Below the pieces are notes generated by a model. That model searched no databases. It was not told where the DNA came from and saw nothing but the letters and a program-made list of their open reading frames with translations. A stretch of DNA of 64,000 bases, taken from assembly GCA_001600175.1 (NCBI GenBank), contig BCJC01000001.1:124001-188000 (forward strand), given 5' to 3'. The position numbers and the translations under genes are program-made. Positions within the stretch are counted from its first letter, which is position 1. Every line of letters begins with the position of its first letter. This document shows positions 23,934 to 37,783 of this stretch, piece after piece. This DNA comes from Erythrobasidium yunnanense. Its lineage: Eukaryota > Basidiomycota > Cystobasidiomycetes > Erythrobasidiales > Erythrobasidiaceae.

Positions 23934-25443
23934 TTAGATATCGCCAAAGAAGATGACATGCACCGTCACATCATCTCGTATATTTCTGCTAATTGGAGGA
24001 TAGGACGTCATGACCGTCAGAAAGAGGTCCCTTCTTGCGCCGCCAAATGCATTTCTGACGAGATGCGTAGCTGCATTCGCGTCTTCCACCACGAAATCTT
24101 GGGGTTCCACCTTCCATTCTGCAAATCCATCTTTGATAATGTACGATTCACTGGTGTTTTTCATTTGTCTCGTCGAGGCGCTTGTAGATGTCCCTGGTCG
24201 CTCGGCTATCCACCGAGAAACGGCTTCAACCGCATGCTCGGAGCTGATATGATCCCAGAGACCGTCGCTCGCCATGATCAAGAAGTCGCCCTTCCCGCCT
24301 GTATTGACTTTGGTACTCTCGACGACCGGCTCAGCAGTCATGTATGGGGGAGTGAGGTATTTCGGACGAGCTGCAGGTCCAAAGTAAAGATCTTGCGCAC
24401 GCTTGATGAGTTCGCTGCTCCACTTCCAGCGATGATCTCCGAAAGCACGGGTGACTGCTATTCCCAATAAGCGCCCGCTCTCCTTGTTAAGTATGTCATC
24501 GATTTCTCCTGGATGAGCAGCTTCTATACGTGCGTACTCTGCAGCATTCTTGCCCGTCTGATCCTGCGACATTGGCTCGGCGCTGTAAGTATCGCTTGAT
24601 GTGTTGTAGCGACCAAGAACAGCTCGAGAGTCGCCAACGCAGGCTACGTGCAGCATGGAGGAGGTAGGATTATATATCGAGAGTAGGGCACAGGATCCTG
24701 CAACGACTGGCGCCAGTTTGGCAAGGCATTCTGGAGCTCCAGCTTGCGAGGTTGAAGTAATTGCTCTTTGGGCTTCGTCGAACAGAGTGTTGTCGAAGTC
24801 GACGAACGCTTTGCGAATGATGTCCTGAACCGCGTCCAAGCCCATCGATGTCTTTAGGGTGGATATTCTCTCCGAAACGAACGGTATCAAGCTTTCGCGC
24901 AAGACAGCTGAAGTCGCCCATCCGCTGATGACCTCATCAGGTTGGTGTGTTGATATACCGTGCGTTGACTCACGCATGTCCATCATAAACACCCCAGAAA
25001 TTCCATGTCTCTCCAGCTGGTCCGGCAGCTTCAGCATTCGAATAGTCGTCCTCTACAGGGTTATTGCTGGCAAGTCGGACGGTGTCGCAACGTCCTTGTC
25101 GCCCAGAAACGTGGAATGAATGCGTCTCTTCGCTTTCCGACAGCTTTCGAGTTGCAGAGGCAAGGTCTAGAGGTCCAATGGGGGAGCGGGGCGTGGAGTG
25201 TTGCTCTTTGAAGCTGCTCAACTTCTCACTGACTATTGATGTACTTGTATCTTCCGACGACGCCTCTAAGCCAACGAGCGCAAGCAAGGTCAGAGATCCA
25301 GCTCCCGTTTTGGCTGCATATGACCATCGTTGCGGCCTGATATTGCGCCTCGGAAAGCTGTAGCGAGCCTTAGACTGATGGGAGAAGCTAGAACGAGCGT
25401 GTCTGGCAGACGAGAGGGTGATCTTTGGGCGCAGCCTTTGCAT
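23934..25443 (-). CDS. Mitochondrial PP2C phosphatase (pyruvate dehydrogenase phosphatase-like)
   Basis: Metal-dependent Ser/Thr phosphatase of the PTC5/PDP type. The start MQRLRPKITLSSARHARSSF is rich in Arg/Ser and free of acid, fitting a mitochondrial presequence; a hydrophobic segment (AGSLTLLALVGLEA) near residue 60 could be an inner-membrane anchor. PP2C motifs are complete: VEDDYSNAEA, WGVYDGHAG (across the intron), GSCALLSIY ... ACVGDSRAVLGRY, LGIAVTRAFGDHRWKW, FLIMASDGLWDHIS and RDDVTVHVIFFGD. The insert with PKYLTPPYMTAEP is typical of the PDP branch. I chose the ATG at 25443; the frame is open to about 25503 without a better start. The substrate is inferred from family only. Confidence 0.85.
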
Positions 25444-25833
25444 GATGGGCCAGCAGCGAGGGTTATAGAGCGAGCAGATGCGATAGGTATGGATTTGCTG
25501 CAAGGATGGTCATCAAGAGCCAAGCGACGCGCGAGCTGAACTTCGCGTGTTGATGACAAAACTACCCGCAAATAGAACGTATCGGCACAGGCACGGTATT
25601 GTCAGAAGGATACGACAGCGAGCTTGATCTATGGATTCAGAGCATACCATAACACAACAGATGCATCTGGAGTACGCTGCGGCGATAAGCGCCGGAAAAT
25701 ACGCTTCTGACGCCGTGTACTTTCTCGAGCGGCCCTGCTCGATGCCTTACGACCTTAATATTATAGCATCTAGTCTCTGGCTCTATCATAACCAGCGCGC
25801 AGTGTTATGGCCGTAGAAATGGTGTCTTGGATG
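25444..25833. other. Short intergenic region, nothing recognised
   Basis: About 390 bases between the PP2C gene start and the 3' end of the methyltransferase gene; both are on the minus strand, so this should hold the PP2C promoter. Confidence 0.4.
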
Positions 25834-27249
25834 CTACCGCAACTCAGCAATCCAGAAAGACGCATCGTAGATATATTGCAATGTGGATTCTGGATTTGCG
25901 GTGTATGCTGCTTCGACTTCTCGCTCGTCCTAAGTATCAGCAAGAAAGAAGCAGGAAATGCTGGGTTAGCGGATACGACCGCCAATATGAGATGATCACT
26001 CACGCGTAGAGTGAAGCCGAGCCTATTCGCCAGCGCTTTTACCTCCGATAGAGGTAGATCTATGGAGCCGCTGCTATTTCCCTCGAAATGCCAGAGTGAA
26101 GGGCCTAGATTTATCCAGATACCGCCTTTCTTGAGCAGTCGAGCGATCTGTTCTATATATTGTATGATGTTGCGTGCCGTATCGATGAAGAAGCATGTAA
26201 CGACACAGTCCCACTGTCCATGATCGTCTGCGTATATCTCGCAGAAGTCGCCGGCGGCCATCGAAAAGTCCGCACTTCCTACAAGCTCGCTGGGAAGGAC
26301 ATCCGGTATGCGTACTTCGCGGAGTGCATCTTCTTTTGTGCGAATATTGGAAAGGGAGTGGCAGAATGGGTGTATTGAGAACTCCTCTGCAGCAGTAGAG
26401 GAATTGAGTATGAAGTTGGCTGCAAACAGCATGAACATGCTGAAATCAGAGCGTCAGCGCTCTTGCAGCTTCCGGTGTTGAGCTTACACACCTGAACTCG
26501 TTTCCTTGCGTTGAAAAGCCCTTGTGAGCGATCTCGAAAGGCAGTCTGCCTAGGCCGCACCTATGTTTAGCGCGATCAGCCTATTGACTGGAGTAAGTTT
26601 AAGAGGAAGCATACCCAGGAACCAGTATTCGAATGTTCTTCCGGTCTTCCAGCAATATGTCGCTGTAATGTGTTTCGAGAGCGTCCAGGATCGGCTTGTA
26701 CGCTTCCTCCCGCTCGAGCTTGCCCTGCCAGTCTAGCTTAGTATACAACCGCTTAAGATGCTGTTGAGGCGTACTTCTGCAGACCAATCGCGATGCATCT
26801 GACGGAGCACAGAGCGCGTTTTTTCTAGTTCGTTCCCGGTCACTTTGGGTTTGGGTTTCGCATTCGATGCCGCTGCAGACTGCTCAAGAAAGGTATTCTC
26901 GTGACCATGAGCTGCTATGTCTTCGAGGAACTCGGCGTTATTCGTGATGCAATGGTCGAGTTCCTGAGCGCGTCGCCGGCTAAGGCGTCAGTTTATATCG
27001 GTCAGAGACCATCATGGAACCAACATTGAGTAGCTTCAGCTGATTAGGGAGGAGCTTCTGGTGATCTGACGATAGGCTCATGTAGGCTTGACGTCGGAGG
27101 TTGTTTGCAGCCAGATGGTGGTAGCGATAGGCAGTAAAGCTTCGTAGAACATGGTCATGATGCTCGGCTTCTTCATCGATGTCCATTTGAGGCGACCATG
27201 CAGTCAGAAGCTGGTCAAGCCTTGCGCTTCGCCCAAATCCTCGTATCAT
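25834..27249 (-). CDS. CARNMT1: Carnosine N-methyltransferase-like (N2227 family)
   Basis: SAM-dependent methyltransferase. About six exons: EEAEHHDHVLRSFTAYRYHH at the start, KLEREEAYKPILDALETHY, then the SAM-binding glycine loop RILVPGCGLGRLPFEIAHKG (across an intron) and QGNEFSMFMLFAANFILN, the family signature. Further on are WDCVVTCFFIDTARNI, LKKGGIWINLGPSLWHF and LPLSEVKALANRLGF; the protein ends YDASFWIAELR with TAG at 25834-25836. All core motifs are intact. The first Met (27249) is only 6 bases from the COQ5 start on the other strand; a later Met (MDIDEEAEHH, near 27186) would also give a complete domain. Substrate (carnosine or another imidazole dipeptide) is inferred from the family. 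Confidence 0.85.
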
Positions 27250-27255
27250 TCAGTC

Positions 27256-28512
<1,257 letters not shown>

Positions 28513-28561
28513 CTGTTTGTATGTTAGTAGCAACAACAGTTCTAGAGTACCTACTATCCTT

Positions 28562-30400
28562 CTACGCTTCATCTCCGATCATACGCACAGTACTGACAGG
28601 CGGAAAGCCGAACAAATCGCCTTTTTGCAAAACTAACATCTGAGCCTGATGTATGTATGCCTTGAGGTAGCCCTGTGTCGGGGCAGATGATCGCATCAGT
28701 TTGTACGGAGCTGACTCATCCGGTCAGTACTAACCTGATCTAGTAAACTGGCGCACATCGCTTCGATGTCATCGATGTCGAGCGATTTGTCCTGGAAAGC
28801 TACTTGCGCAGCCGCCAAGAGCAGCCGCAACTTTAGCGTGGGCGGACCAGTAGTTGGTTGAGGTAGGCCAGAGTGCAATATAAGAAGTCTGTTATTTCTT
28901 GTCAGCTTCTGGCATTCCGGTCATTCTACCGGCTTACGTTTGTCTCGCTAAATTCCGCCAACAGACGATTTCTAGCTTCTCACGTAGAAGAAGATATGTT
29001 CCTTTCTTGATATGCCATTGCCGCCAGGCGTTTAGGTGGGTTAAACACTGAGCATAGTTCCCGACCTGCAGCTGCATGAGCTAACGCAGGGCGTGGTTGC
29101 GGCACCAACACTCACCTTGACCGCTTGTACCAGCGGGCCGTATATGTCCTGCAGCTCGAAGGCGGCTCGCAATTCAGGTCTTGGAAAGATACCAAGCGGC
29201 AAGGACGCGGTGATGCAGTATATAAGGATTAGGCTGTCGATAGACGCCTTAGATTATGCCCCTCCAAGGCTAGACGCGATACTCACCGCCGGTTCTTGTA
29301 TTGACGCTGAGTACACAGCTCGAATGCGGCGCGCAATTGGTGCATTGCCTGTGTAAACGATCAGCAGGAGTCCAATAACAGCTACCATATGACAGACCTT
29401 CCGTAATCGTCTCTGGTACAGGTACATCCTGCCCATATAGTATGAGAAAGTGACCCTGTCTGCTTTGGGATACTGAGTTTCCAGGTAGTCGCGAGCATCG
29501 CGGGTGTTTTTCACGACAGTATCGCATAGTCGCAGATTATTGAGCTGAAATAGGAGTGAGCACAAGGAACAGGTCAAAGTCTACCTTAACTTACGTGGAA
29601 ATAGATCTTCAAGGTCTGATTTGCAAGGAAGAAGACGGCATTGCGCTTGGAAGGCCACTCGTTCCCTCTGGGTAGTACGGATCAGCAAATGTACATAGGA
29701 CTTGGGTGAGTTCTGACTGACTTCTCTGCAGCACAGATACTCAGGCTCTTCGTTAGCAATCTGGCTGCAGTGCTGGCGTGAGCGTTATTGTAGTCTTGCG
29801 ATGTTGCATCGGCCTATATTTTATAAATTTCAGCCTCTCCTGCCTACACTGTCAAAGCAGACTTACCAGACTCGAGAGACTGTGCAGGGTGCTGCTCAAT
29901 TTCCGTAAAGTCGGTACGAACCAGGCGGCTTCTTGTTGGACGAGAAGAGTGTTTGCCAGACTACAGCACGGTCAGTATGCGTTTATTCACCTAATGCATC
30001 CTTCGCTCACTTGTAGCAGACTTGAAACGCTTCAAACGCGTTAAGCGCTGCCTCTTGCGACAGGCTAGCTTTATTGCGTGTGAATACGTGCGCATCTCGT
30101 ACGAAAAGTAGATATGCAGCTACGCATTCCGCAAAGTGGAGGTTGTCCTGGAAGAAGGTCTTGCATAGGGACGAGTAGGATGACGGCCTAAGATGGGGAG
30201 ATGCCTGTACTTTCTATGTCAATCGTATATCTCCAAGCACTGCGAATAAAGGCTTCTGCTTTGTCTCATACATTCAGCCCTTGCTGAAGCTGCAGGACGT
30301 CCGAGTGGTTGGATGCATCAAGGTGTCTCGCAATGCCGTCCCAGTCGTTTGCGCGGTACGATGTTCGTAAGCTTGTCAAGAAAGCATCAGCATCTAACAT
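28562..30400 (-). CDS. PCI-domain protein, CSN12/PCID2 family
   Basis: Relative of yeast Csn12/Thp1 and human PCID2, which act in TREX-2-type mRNA export or with the COP9 signalosome. After many short exons one reads LNNLRLCDTVVKNTRDARDY, TFSYYMGRMYLYQRRLRKA, LIYCITASLPLGIFPRPEL, DIYGPLVQAVKVGNYAQC, the winged-helix part DDIEAMCASLLDQGYLKAYI and HQAQMLVLQKGDLFGFPP, ending near GDEA. The 3' end lies 50 bases from the COQ5 stop. I place the start at the ATG at 30400 (MLDADAFLTSLRTSYRANDW), which matches the usual N-terminal helix; an upstream exon reaching about 30587 is possible but would not splice cleanly. Confidence 0.75.
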
Positions 30401-30686
30401 CGACTGCCAGGCTGAGCTTCCAGGCGAGATGACCGGTTGTTGCTTGTGCAAGGCGTTTAAACCGAACACGGCAAAGACAAAGTGATATTGACAAGTTCAG
30501 AACTTCCTCTTCAGCTGTAGAATGACGGCGATATGAAGCCACACACATGGCTAGGCGAATAACCTTGAAAAGTGATACATCTGTCATTTGACATGACAGC
30601 CAATAGTTCTTTGTTTGATCCGTAGCTGAGGTATAAAACCTTCCTAACACATACAACCAAGCATACACGAAGCTCTATCATTCCGT

Positions 30687-32762
<2,076 letters not shown>

Positions 32763-33374
32763 GTTGATTTGAGGTAGAGAGATTGTTTGACTAGCTGGAA
32801 GATTGGTGAAAGAGTGGTTTTGACCAAATGTTGGGCGGAAAAGGCGACGACAAGGGAGCGGGAGGAAAAGGGCATTTGTTCGAATCAGCGGGGTGTTTTC
32901 TTGCTTAATATTGATTCGAATAGCTGTGCTCGTGTCTAGGCTGCTCCCGTTCGTTATTCCTCGTGCCGTTCACGCAAAGTCGTCGAAACGAGCTCGCTCT
33001 TTCTCCCAGCTGGAATTCCTCGAACCAACGAACGGGCTTGACCGGCATAGCTGCGACGTGCTGGCCATGGTGGGATGCATACCTTGATGAAAACTGTCTT
33101 GAAAGTTGTAGCGTCTCTGCTGCCTCGGGTGTTTTACGTTTTAGGGCTGTCTTCGAGCTGGACAAAAGCAAGAGCAGCTCAGGCGAAATGCACCTGAGCA
33201 GTTGGTGGCAAAAAGCTAGGAACAGAGTATGATAATTGATAAAGGTATACACTGCAGAGATGCTGTTATGATGTTCTGATGTCCATACACTACTCAAAGG
33301 TATTTAGAAAGAAAAAGCTACAGCCCTGTCCAAAATGCAACCGATACAAAGACATTTTGTCACCTTCGAAGCCC
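32763..33374. other. Intergenic region upstream of SUB2
   Basis: About 610 bases holding the SUB2 promoter and the 3' side of the TVP38-like gene. A 130-codon frame on the minus strand (32905-33297) has irregular composition and no similarity I can see, so I do not call it a gene. Confidence 0.5.
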
Positions 33375-35231
33375 TTATGCACCTGTTTTATTGTCCTGTA
33401 CGTCTGTGACGCTCTCTAGAGGATGCCTCGTGGCTGGTGTAGCGTCTCCATTCATCTGCGCGCTTGTAGGCATGGAAGGAGAAGCGGGAAGTGGAGAGAT
33501 AGCCCTGCCGTCTGAAGGCGGGCGGGCACGGCTGTATGTCGCGGCGCTATCTGCTCCAGCAATTCCATTCGCCGCTTGTGAAGTCGGAAGAATGAAGTCT
33601 GAGCTAGAGCGGACAAGACCACTACGACGTGTTCGCATCTCCGTGTCTTCTGCATTCGTAGAGAAGTATGCGCTGTGGAAGGACTTCGGCGAAGCACTTG
33701 TCTGACTCTGGACTTCGATATCGATATCGCTATCCCTGTCTAATCTGACAGCAGACGGTATCGCAGCTGAAGGCATCGGGCTTGGCATCCTTGTCTGGCT
33801 AGCGGCCGATGATTGCGTTGGAACGTCCAGCATAGGTGTATATGGAAGGTAAGGTAGAGAGTTATTGCTGAAGGCGAGACTTGCTGCAGTCGAGCTGCGG
33901 GACCTTTGACCTTGCTTGTAGATCAGGCCGAGAGAAGAAGCGCTTGACTTCGTCCGAGCGCCCAGCTCCGGCATGAGCTCTCGATATGACGGAGCAGGCG
34001 TGCGACTGCCGCTCGTCTGAGTCGTGAAGTATTCCAGAGAAGGCTGACTGTTCAGCAATAACGAGGGTTTGCTGTCGTTACCACTGTTGGAGGTCGCTAC
34101 GGAGTCCAATCGCAGCATTTGTTCAGACATCGGAGCGTCCACTGCTGCTGCCGTGCCCTCTTCAATCTTCGCCTCTTGCTGCTTGCGCCAGAGCCATATC
34201 CTGAACCAGATGACGTAGAGCACCATGAAAGTAAGCCACCCTGTAATACAAAGGACTAGCCAGGTGACGATAGTGTGCTTTTGCTTGCTTGCTGCTGCTG
34301 CAGCGGTTTCCGGCTGCCCATCAGGCGTGTTTTTGCTCTGACCAAATAGAACGCCCAGATATACGAGGGCTAGTTGTTTGGGCAGCGATATAGCTGCTGC
34401 AATACCATATACCCAGATCGAAATACCAATGCATGATTGGATGGCTAACATCAAACCTATCAGCTTGAAACCTGGCTCCCACTAGACGAGCTTCCTTACC
34501 TGTTGTTACGTGACCTGGAATAGCGCTGAAGCGGACGATCGAGACCATCCACAGACCGTCTCTCCGCATAACTTCTGCAAGATGTCGATACATATAGCTT
34601 GACTTCTCAATTCGCTGCGCCTTTTCGCGGAAGAAGTACTTGAAAAGGTAGAAGCAGAGTATTTCGCCTATCCAAGTGCCAATGATAGTGATGAGGAAGC
34701 CCCATGCAAGTCCCCATATCACACCAACGGCTAGGATTATGATCTCTGCGCCTGCCAACGGCGGAATCGACAGCACGATAAGGGCGGCCACAGGTACAGC
34801 CCATGCGCCTTGAGTTTGCCTTATCTTTTCAGACCATGGGCGAATGGCATTGACGGCTCGATCGTGCTGTTGGTACGAGAGCCTAAGCACGAGCGCGGTG
34901 CCCCCGTTCCGGGATGCATTAGTGGACTTACATAAACACTGAGAGCGACAGACATGGCGATAACTGTATGTAAAGCATTAGTATGTGCATCTCCCGGTTG
35001 TCTTGGTAGCGCTCGCTTGCCTGCTGCGAGTAGAATCCACCAGCCCCAGTACCGCCTCGCAAAGCAGATCTTCAATGCTTTCTTCTTGTCGATGCCCTTT
35101 GCATACTTCTTCTGTTCCGCTAGAGACTCTGTGATGCATGCCCAGTGGAGTCGGTGCTGCCTCAGGCAGAACTGCCGGAATCTTGCAAGCATGGCTGACC
35201 AGCTCCGCGTTTGCTTTGCTCGATGCGACAT
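33375..35231 (-). CDS. TVP38/DedA-type (VTT domain) membrane protein
   Basis: Multi-pass protein of the TVP38/TMEM64/DedA family (VTT domain), usually in the Golgi/ER and linked to lipid scrambling or vesicle traffic. The N-terminal cytosolic part begins MSHRAKQTRSW and leads to RRYWGWWILLA. The VTT core reads WAVPVAALIVLSIPPLAGAE, IILAVGVIWGLAWGFLITII, GTWIGEILCFYLFKYFF, MVSIVRFSAIPGHVTT and ISIWVYGIAAAISLPKQLAL. A last helix (IVTWLVLCITGWLTFMVLYV) is followed by about 240 disordered, Ser/Pro-rich residues. The intron 34964-35020 appears to use a GC donor (AG|GCAAGC). Complete; the exact biochemical role is inferred from the family. Confidence 0.82.
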
Positions 35232-35866
35232 GGACAAGGTTCGCTCAAGATGCGCGCGTTCTCATGATCTGGTCTTGAAGTACAGCCAGGGAGTTCAGCT
35301 TACTTGAGCAAGTCGACCTGCCAAAAGGAAAGAGCAACTCTCGAAACTCGTATCACCACCGCGGTTATTGTCGCCGCTCGAAGTCTTGGAAGGCGATGCC
35401 AGGCAGGAGATCTCCAAGAAAGCAGGGACATCACTTTCCTCCCAAACTTATAATGACTGTCGACGATGCCATGGCAGACAACGCTCTCTGCCAGTACTTG
35501 GAGCCGTTGAGCCTTTCCGGCACTTGGCTGGCTGTCGTGCGTCTGATATATTGTACAGGCTGGCAAGCCCCCCATTCTCCACTACTACATATGACAGTAA
35601 ACCAAGCAGTACAGTATTCCCTTCTTTACATTTGATTTGAAGACTCGAACACATCCTTGGCTCCCTCGAACTGTCCAGCGTAACAGTGAGAGGAGTGCAC
35701 TACTACCAGATGACCTCTTCTACATCCACAGTTTCTCATGTCCATCAAGTTCACACAGCCTGTCCACTGACTACAAAGGCGGCTCCTATGCTACCTGCGG
35801 CTTGCCTCCTGGCAATACTGCTCATTTGACGAAGTTATCGCAGTCTCTAACGCATTCAGATTCAAT
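35232..35866. other. Intergenic region, left edge of accessory island
   Basis: About 635 bases. Overlapping frames of 60-90 codons occur on both strands (35300-35640) but none is protein-like. It separates the TVP38-like gene from the small-protein array and may contain more decayed copies that I cannot recognise. Confidence 0.4.
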
Positions 35867-36067
35867 ATGCCAACGACAATTACCTCAGAGCACTTCGAGC
35901 AGGTCGCTCATGTCGCCAGTAACGGCCAGATGTCCGTCCTGATAGGTTAAAGATGGTGCTTGCTGCCAACTGCAACGCCCGGACCTTCTTATATCAATAC
36001 TACCTGGGTGAGATCTAGCCTTGGAACAGGCACACCGAACCATTTCTGGGCTCGACAGACAAATTAA
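35867..36067 (+). pseudogene. Broken copy (A) of a tandem small-protein family
   Basis: A 67-codon frame related to the two copies downstream. It starts MPTTITSEHFEQVAHVASNG, matching MSTTTITANNYKEVV of copy B and MPITINAKNYDSV of copy C. The core SVLIG-stop-RWCLLP lines up with VLIDKQWCCLP of copy C, and INTTW lines up with YNITW and HGTTW. The end FWARQTN matches AWPARQ in the unspliced frame of copy B. The reading frame is interrupted by one TAA in the middle, at the place where C has Lys. It is therefore probably a pseudogene, unless an unusual splice removes the stop. Confidence 0.6.
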
Positions 36068-36407
36068 TGGTAGTCTAAATCCCAAGCATGCACTTAACCT
36101 TGCTTGTCATGCTGCTCTTACACTCGTCACAACATAATCCTCCCTTCTACTCTGCTCTTTCGTTTGCCATCCGTTGTCTGGTGTTTGTGCTTCCCTCCGC
36201 TCGATGTCCTACAGTGTCCGTCCGCTCCCAAGGTGCTCCCTACTGCCATGCTAGCGCTTGCTATCCATAGCTAAGTTTTAATGCGTTCGCCAGCACACAC
36301 GCTGGTCGGACAAAGGCCAATATAAGCACTGCCACGCCCACCCATGCTGAACTTCACCAGTTTACGAACTCTCTGCTACGCTCACATCACGCACAATCAA
36401 ACAAAGC
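36068..36407. other. Spacer between copies A and B with a TATA-like site
   Basis: About 340 bases, pyrimidine-rich in its middle. A TATAAG at 36321-36326 lies about 87 bases before the copy B start codon and could be its TATA box. No gene seen. Confidence 0.45.
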
Positions 36408-36896
36408 ATGTCTACCACGACCATCACAGCGAACAATTACAAAGAGGTGGTGACTACCGAGCGCTATCATACAGGGGCTCAGGGGACTAAGACTCGACTC
36501 TTTGTCTGGATAAATGGTGAAAAGTATCTGATACCCAGGGGCTATGGCGAAGGCGAGCAGCTGTACAACATCACATGGAAGCCATCGGGACGGTACTCGG
36601 ACAGGCATGGATGGGCAACAGCGTGGCCGGCTCGACAGTAGGCCACAGTCCGCATGGTCCTAGACTGCGAACCGCATCCGTCTTGGACGCAATACCTGCC
36701 ATTCCATACGGGCTTGATGCTGTAGTTGCATATGACTGGCTTCAACTCGAAATCAAGCAATACTCCATCCCTTGTACGTCTCTGATGTCTTTCTTCAGTG
36801 TGATTTTGTAAGCCTTCAGATGCTACCGCAGTGACTGCTGATTTCTCTGGCAACGTCGTCGCGTCCGGACCAATTGCTACAGGTGAAAACGTCTGA
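36408..36896 (+). CDS. Small-protein family, copy B
   Basis: Unrecognised family. Read without splicing it is a 77-residue protein (stop at 36639-36641): TITANNYKEVVTTERYH, then the beta-rich core RLFVWINGEKYLIPRGYGEG and LYNITWKPSG. With two small introns (36593-36648, 56 bases; 36774-36819, 46 bases) it extends to 128 residues, adding ASVLDAIPAIPYGLDAVVAY, DWLQLEIKQYSIP and FSGNVVASGPIATGENV, ending TGA at 36894-36896. I favour the spliced form because intron sizes match the rest of the window and the added part is protein-like. No signal peptide or membrane helix; probably cytosolic. Neighbours A and C are relatives, so the locus arose by tandem duplication. Confidence 0.6.
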
Positions 36897-37014
36897 CTGG
36901 AGACACAGCCACGTCCTCGACTCATCAAACCGCTCGTGCAGCAGCTCTCCCTGGCTCTCTCCCTCTGCGGTTGAATTGCAAAACATCGGACATCAGAAGC
37001 ACAGTACTGGAATT

Positions 37015-37257
37015 ATGCCTATCACCATCAATGCCAAGAACTATGACAGTGTGACGAATGAACGGGGATACTATGACAGTTCAAGAATCTATCGCACATC
37101 TCTCTTTGTTCTTATCGATAAACAATGGTGCTGTCTACCGACCAAGAAACGAGATGAAGACCTGCACGGCACCACTTGGGCGATAAATAAAGATAAGGTA
37201 TTGGAGACGAGCAGGGACAGGTACTATTACGCCAAAGTGCTTCAACCAGCAGTCTAA
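37015..37257 (+). CDS. Small-protein family, copy C
   Basis: An 80-residue frame related to copies A and B. It starts MPITINAKNYDSVTNERGYY and has the core SLFVLIDKQWCCLPTKK and LHGTTWAINKDK in the same order and spacing as copy B. A candidate donor at about 37198 (GTATTG) and acceptor at about 37252 would sit where copy B has its first intron, but splicing there soon meets a stop, so the 80-residue form is the simplest reading. Traces of similarity to copy B exons 2-3 (GNVV, then a TGCATGTGA/TGCATATGA stretch near 37415) suggest that its 3' part has decayed. Function is unknown. Confidence 0.5.
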   Translation: MPITINAKNYDSVTNERGYYDSSRIYRTSLFVLIDKQWCCLPTKKRDEDLHGTTWAINKDKVLETSRDRYYYAKVLQPAV

Positions 37258-37783
37258 GCTATGACTCGTATACATCCTCCTCCGGCTGTATCATCTTTCT
37301 CTGTCTGCTTTCCCTCCAACCCTCCCTGCCTTGCTTGCCTGCAAAGATCCGTCCGTCACCTTCCTCTATCAGTCTTGCGCGGCCAGTCTCCTACTATCGG
37401 CAATGTCGTCTGTTCGACTGCCCTGCATGTGATAACTGACTTTCCAGTCTGTACTGGGCACTTGCAAAGTATCGCTGGTGCTCATCTATGAATGCGATGG
37501 CAGCGGTAAAGCTGCAATAGCGCCTTCTAAGGTGCGTACATATCTCGGCGCACTATATGTCAGACAGTGTTGATTTAGCACTCGTTATTATAAGTCTGTT
37601 GCATAGAATCGATCAAAGTGGACAGGAAACGACCACCGCTCTATGTTAGCTAGTCCTTGAATGGTAGTAGGCACAGGAGATCTTGCGTAGGAATATAGGA
37701 AATGATTTTCAAGCCTCGAATTGCGTATCATTGGCAAATGCAGCGGTCGATACCTTGTCTTTCTTTTTGGCTTCGCTAACAGG
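37258..37783. other. Right edge of accessory island, no intact gene
   Basis: About 525 bases. The first 150 are pyrimidine-rich. Around 37395-37520 there are weak resemblances to the second and third exons of copy B, including a frame with KVSLVLIYECDGSGKAAIAP. The rest should include the promoter of the cyclodeaminase-like gene. Confidence 0.35.

Noticed and set aside
32905-33297. 130-codon minus-strand frame upstream of SUB2
   Set aside because: Composition is irregular, no start context or splice partner is seen, and it lies in the SUB2 promoter region.
36575-36811. Separate gene overlapping the end of copy B
   Set aside because: Its frame is better explained as copy B exon 2 joined by a 56-base intron; its own Met start lies inside copy B coding sequence.
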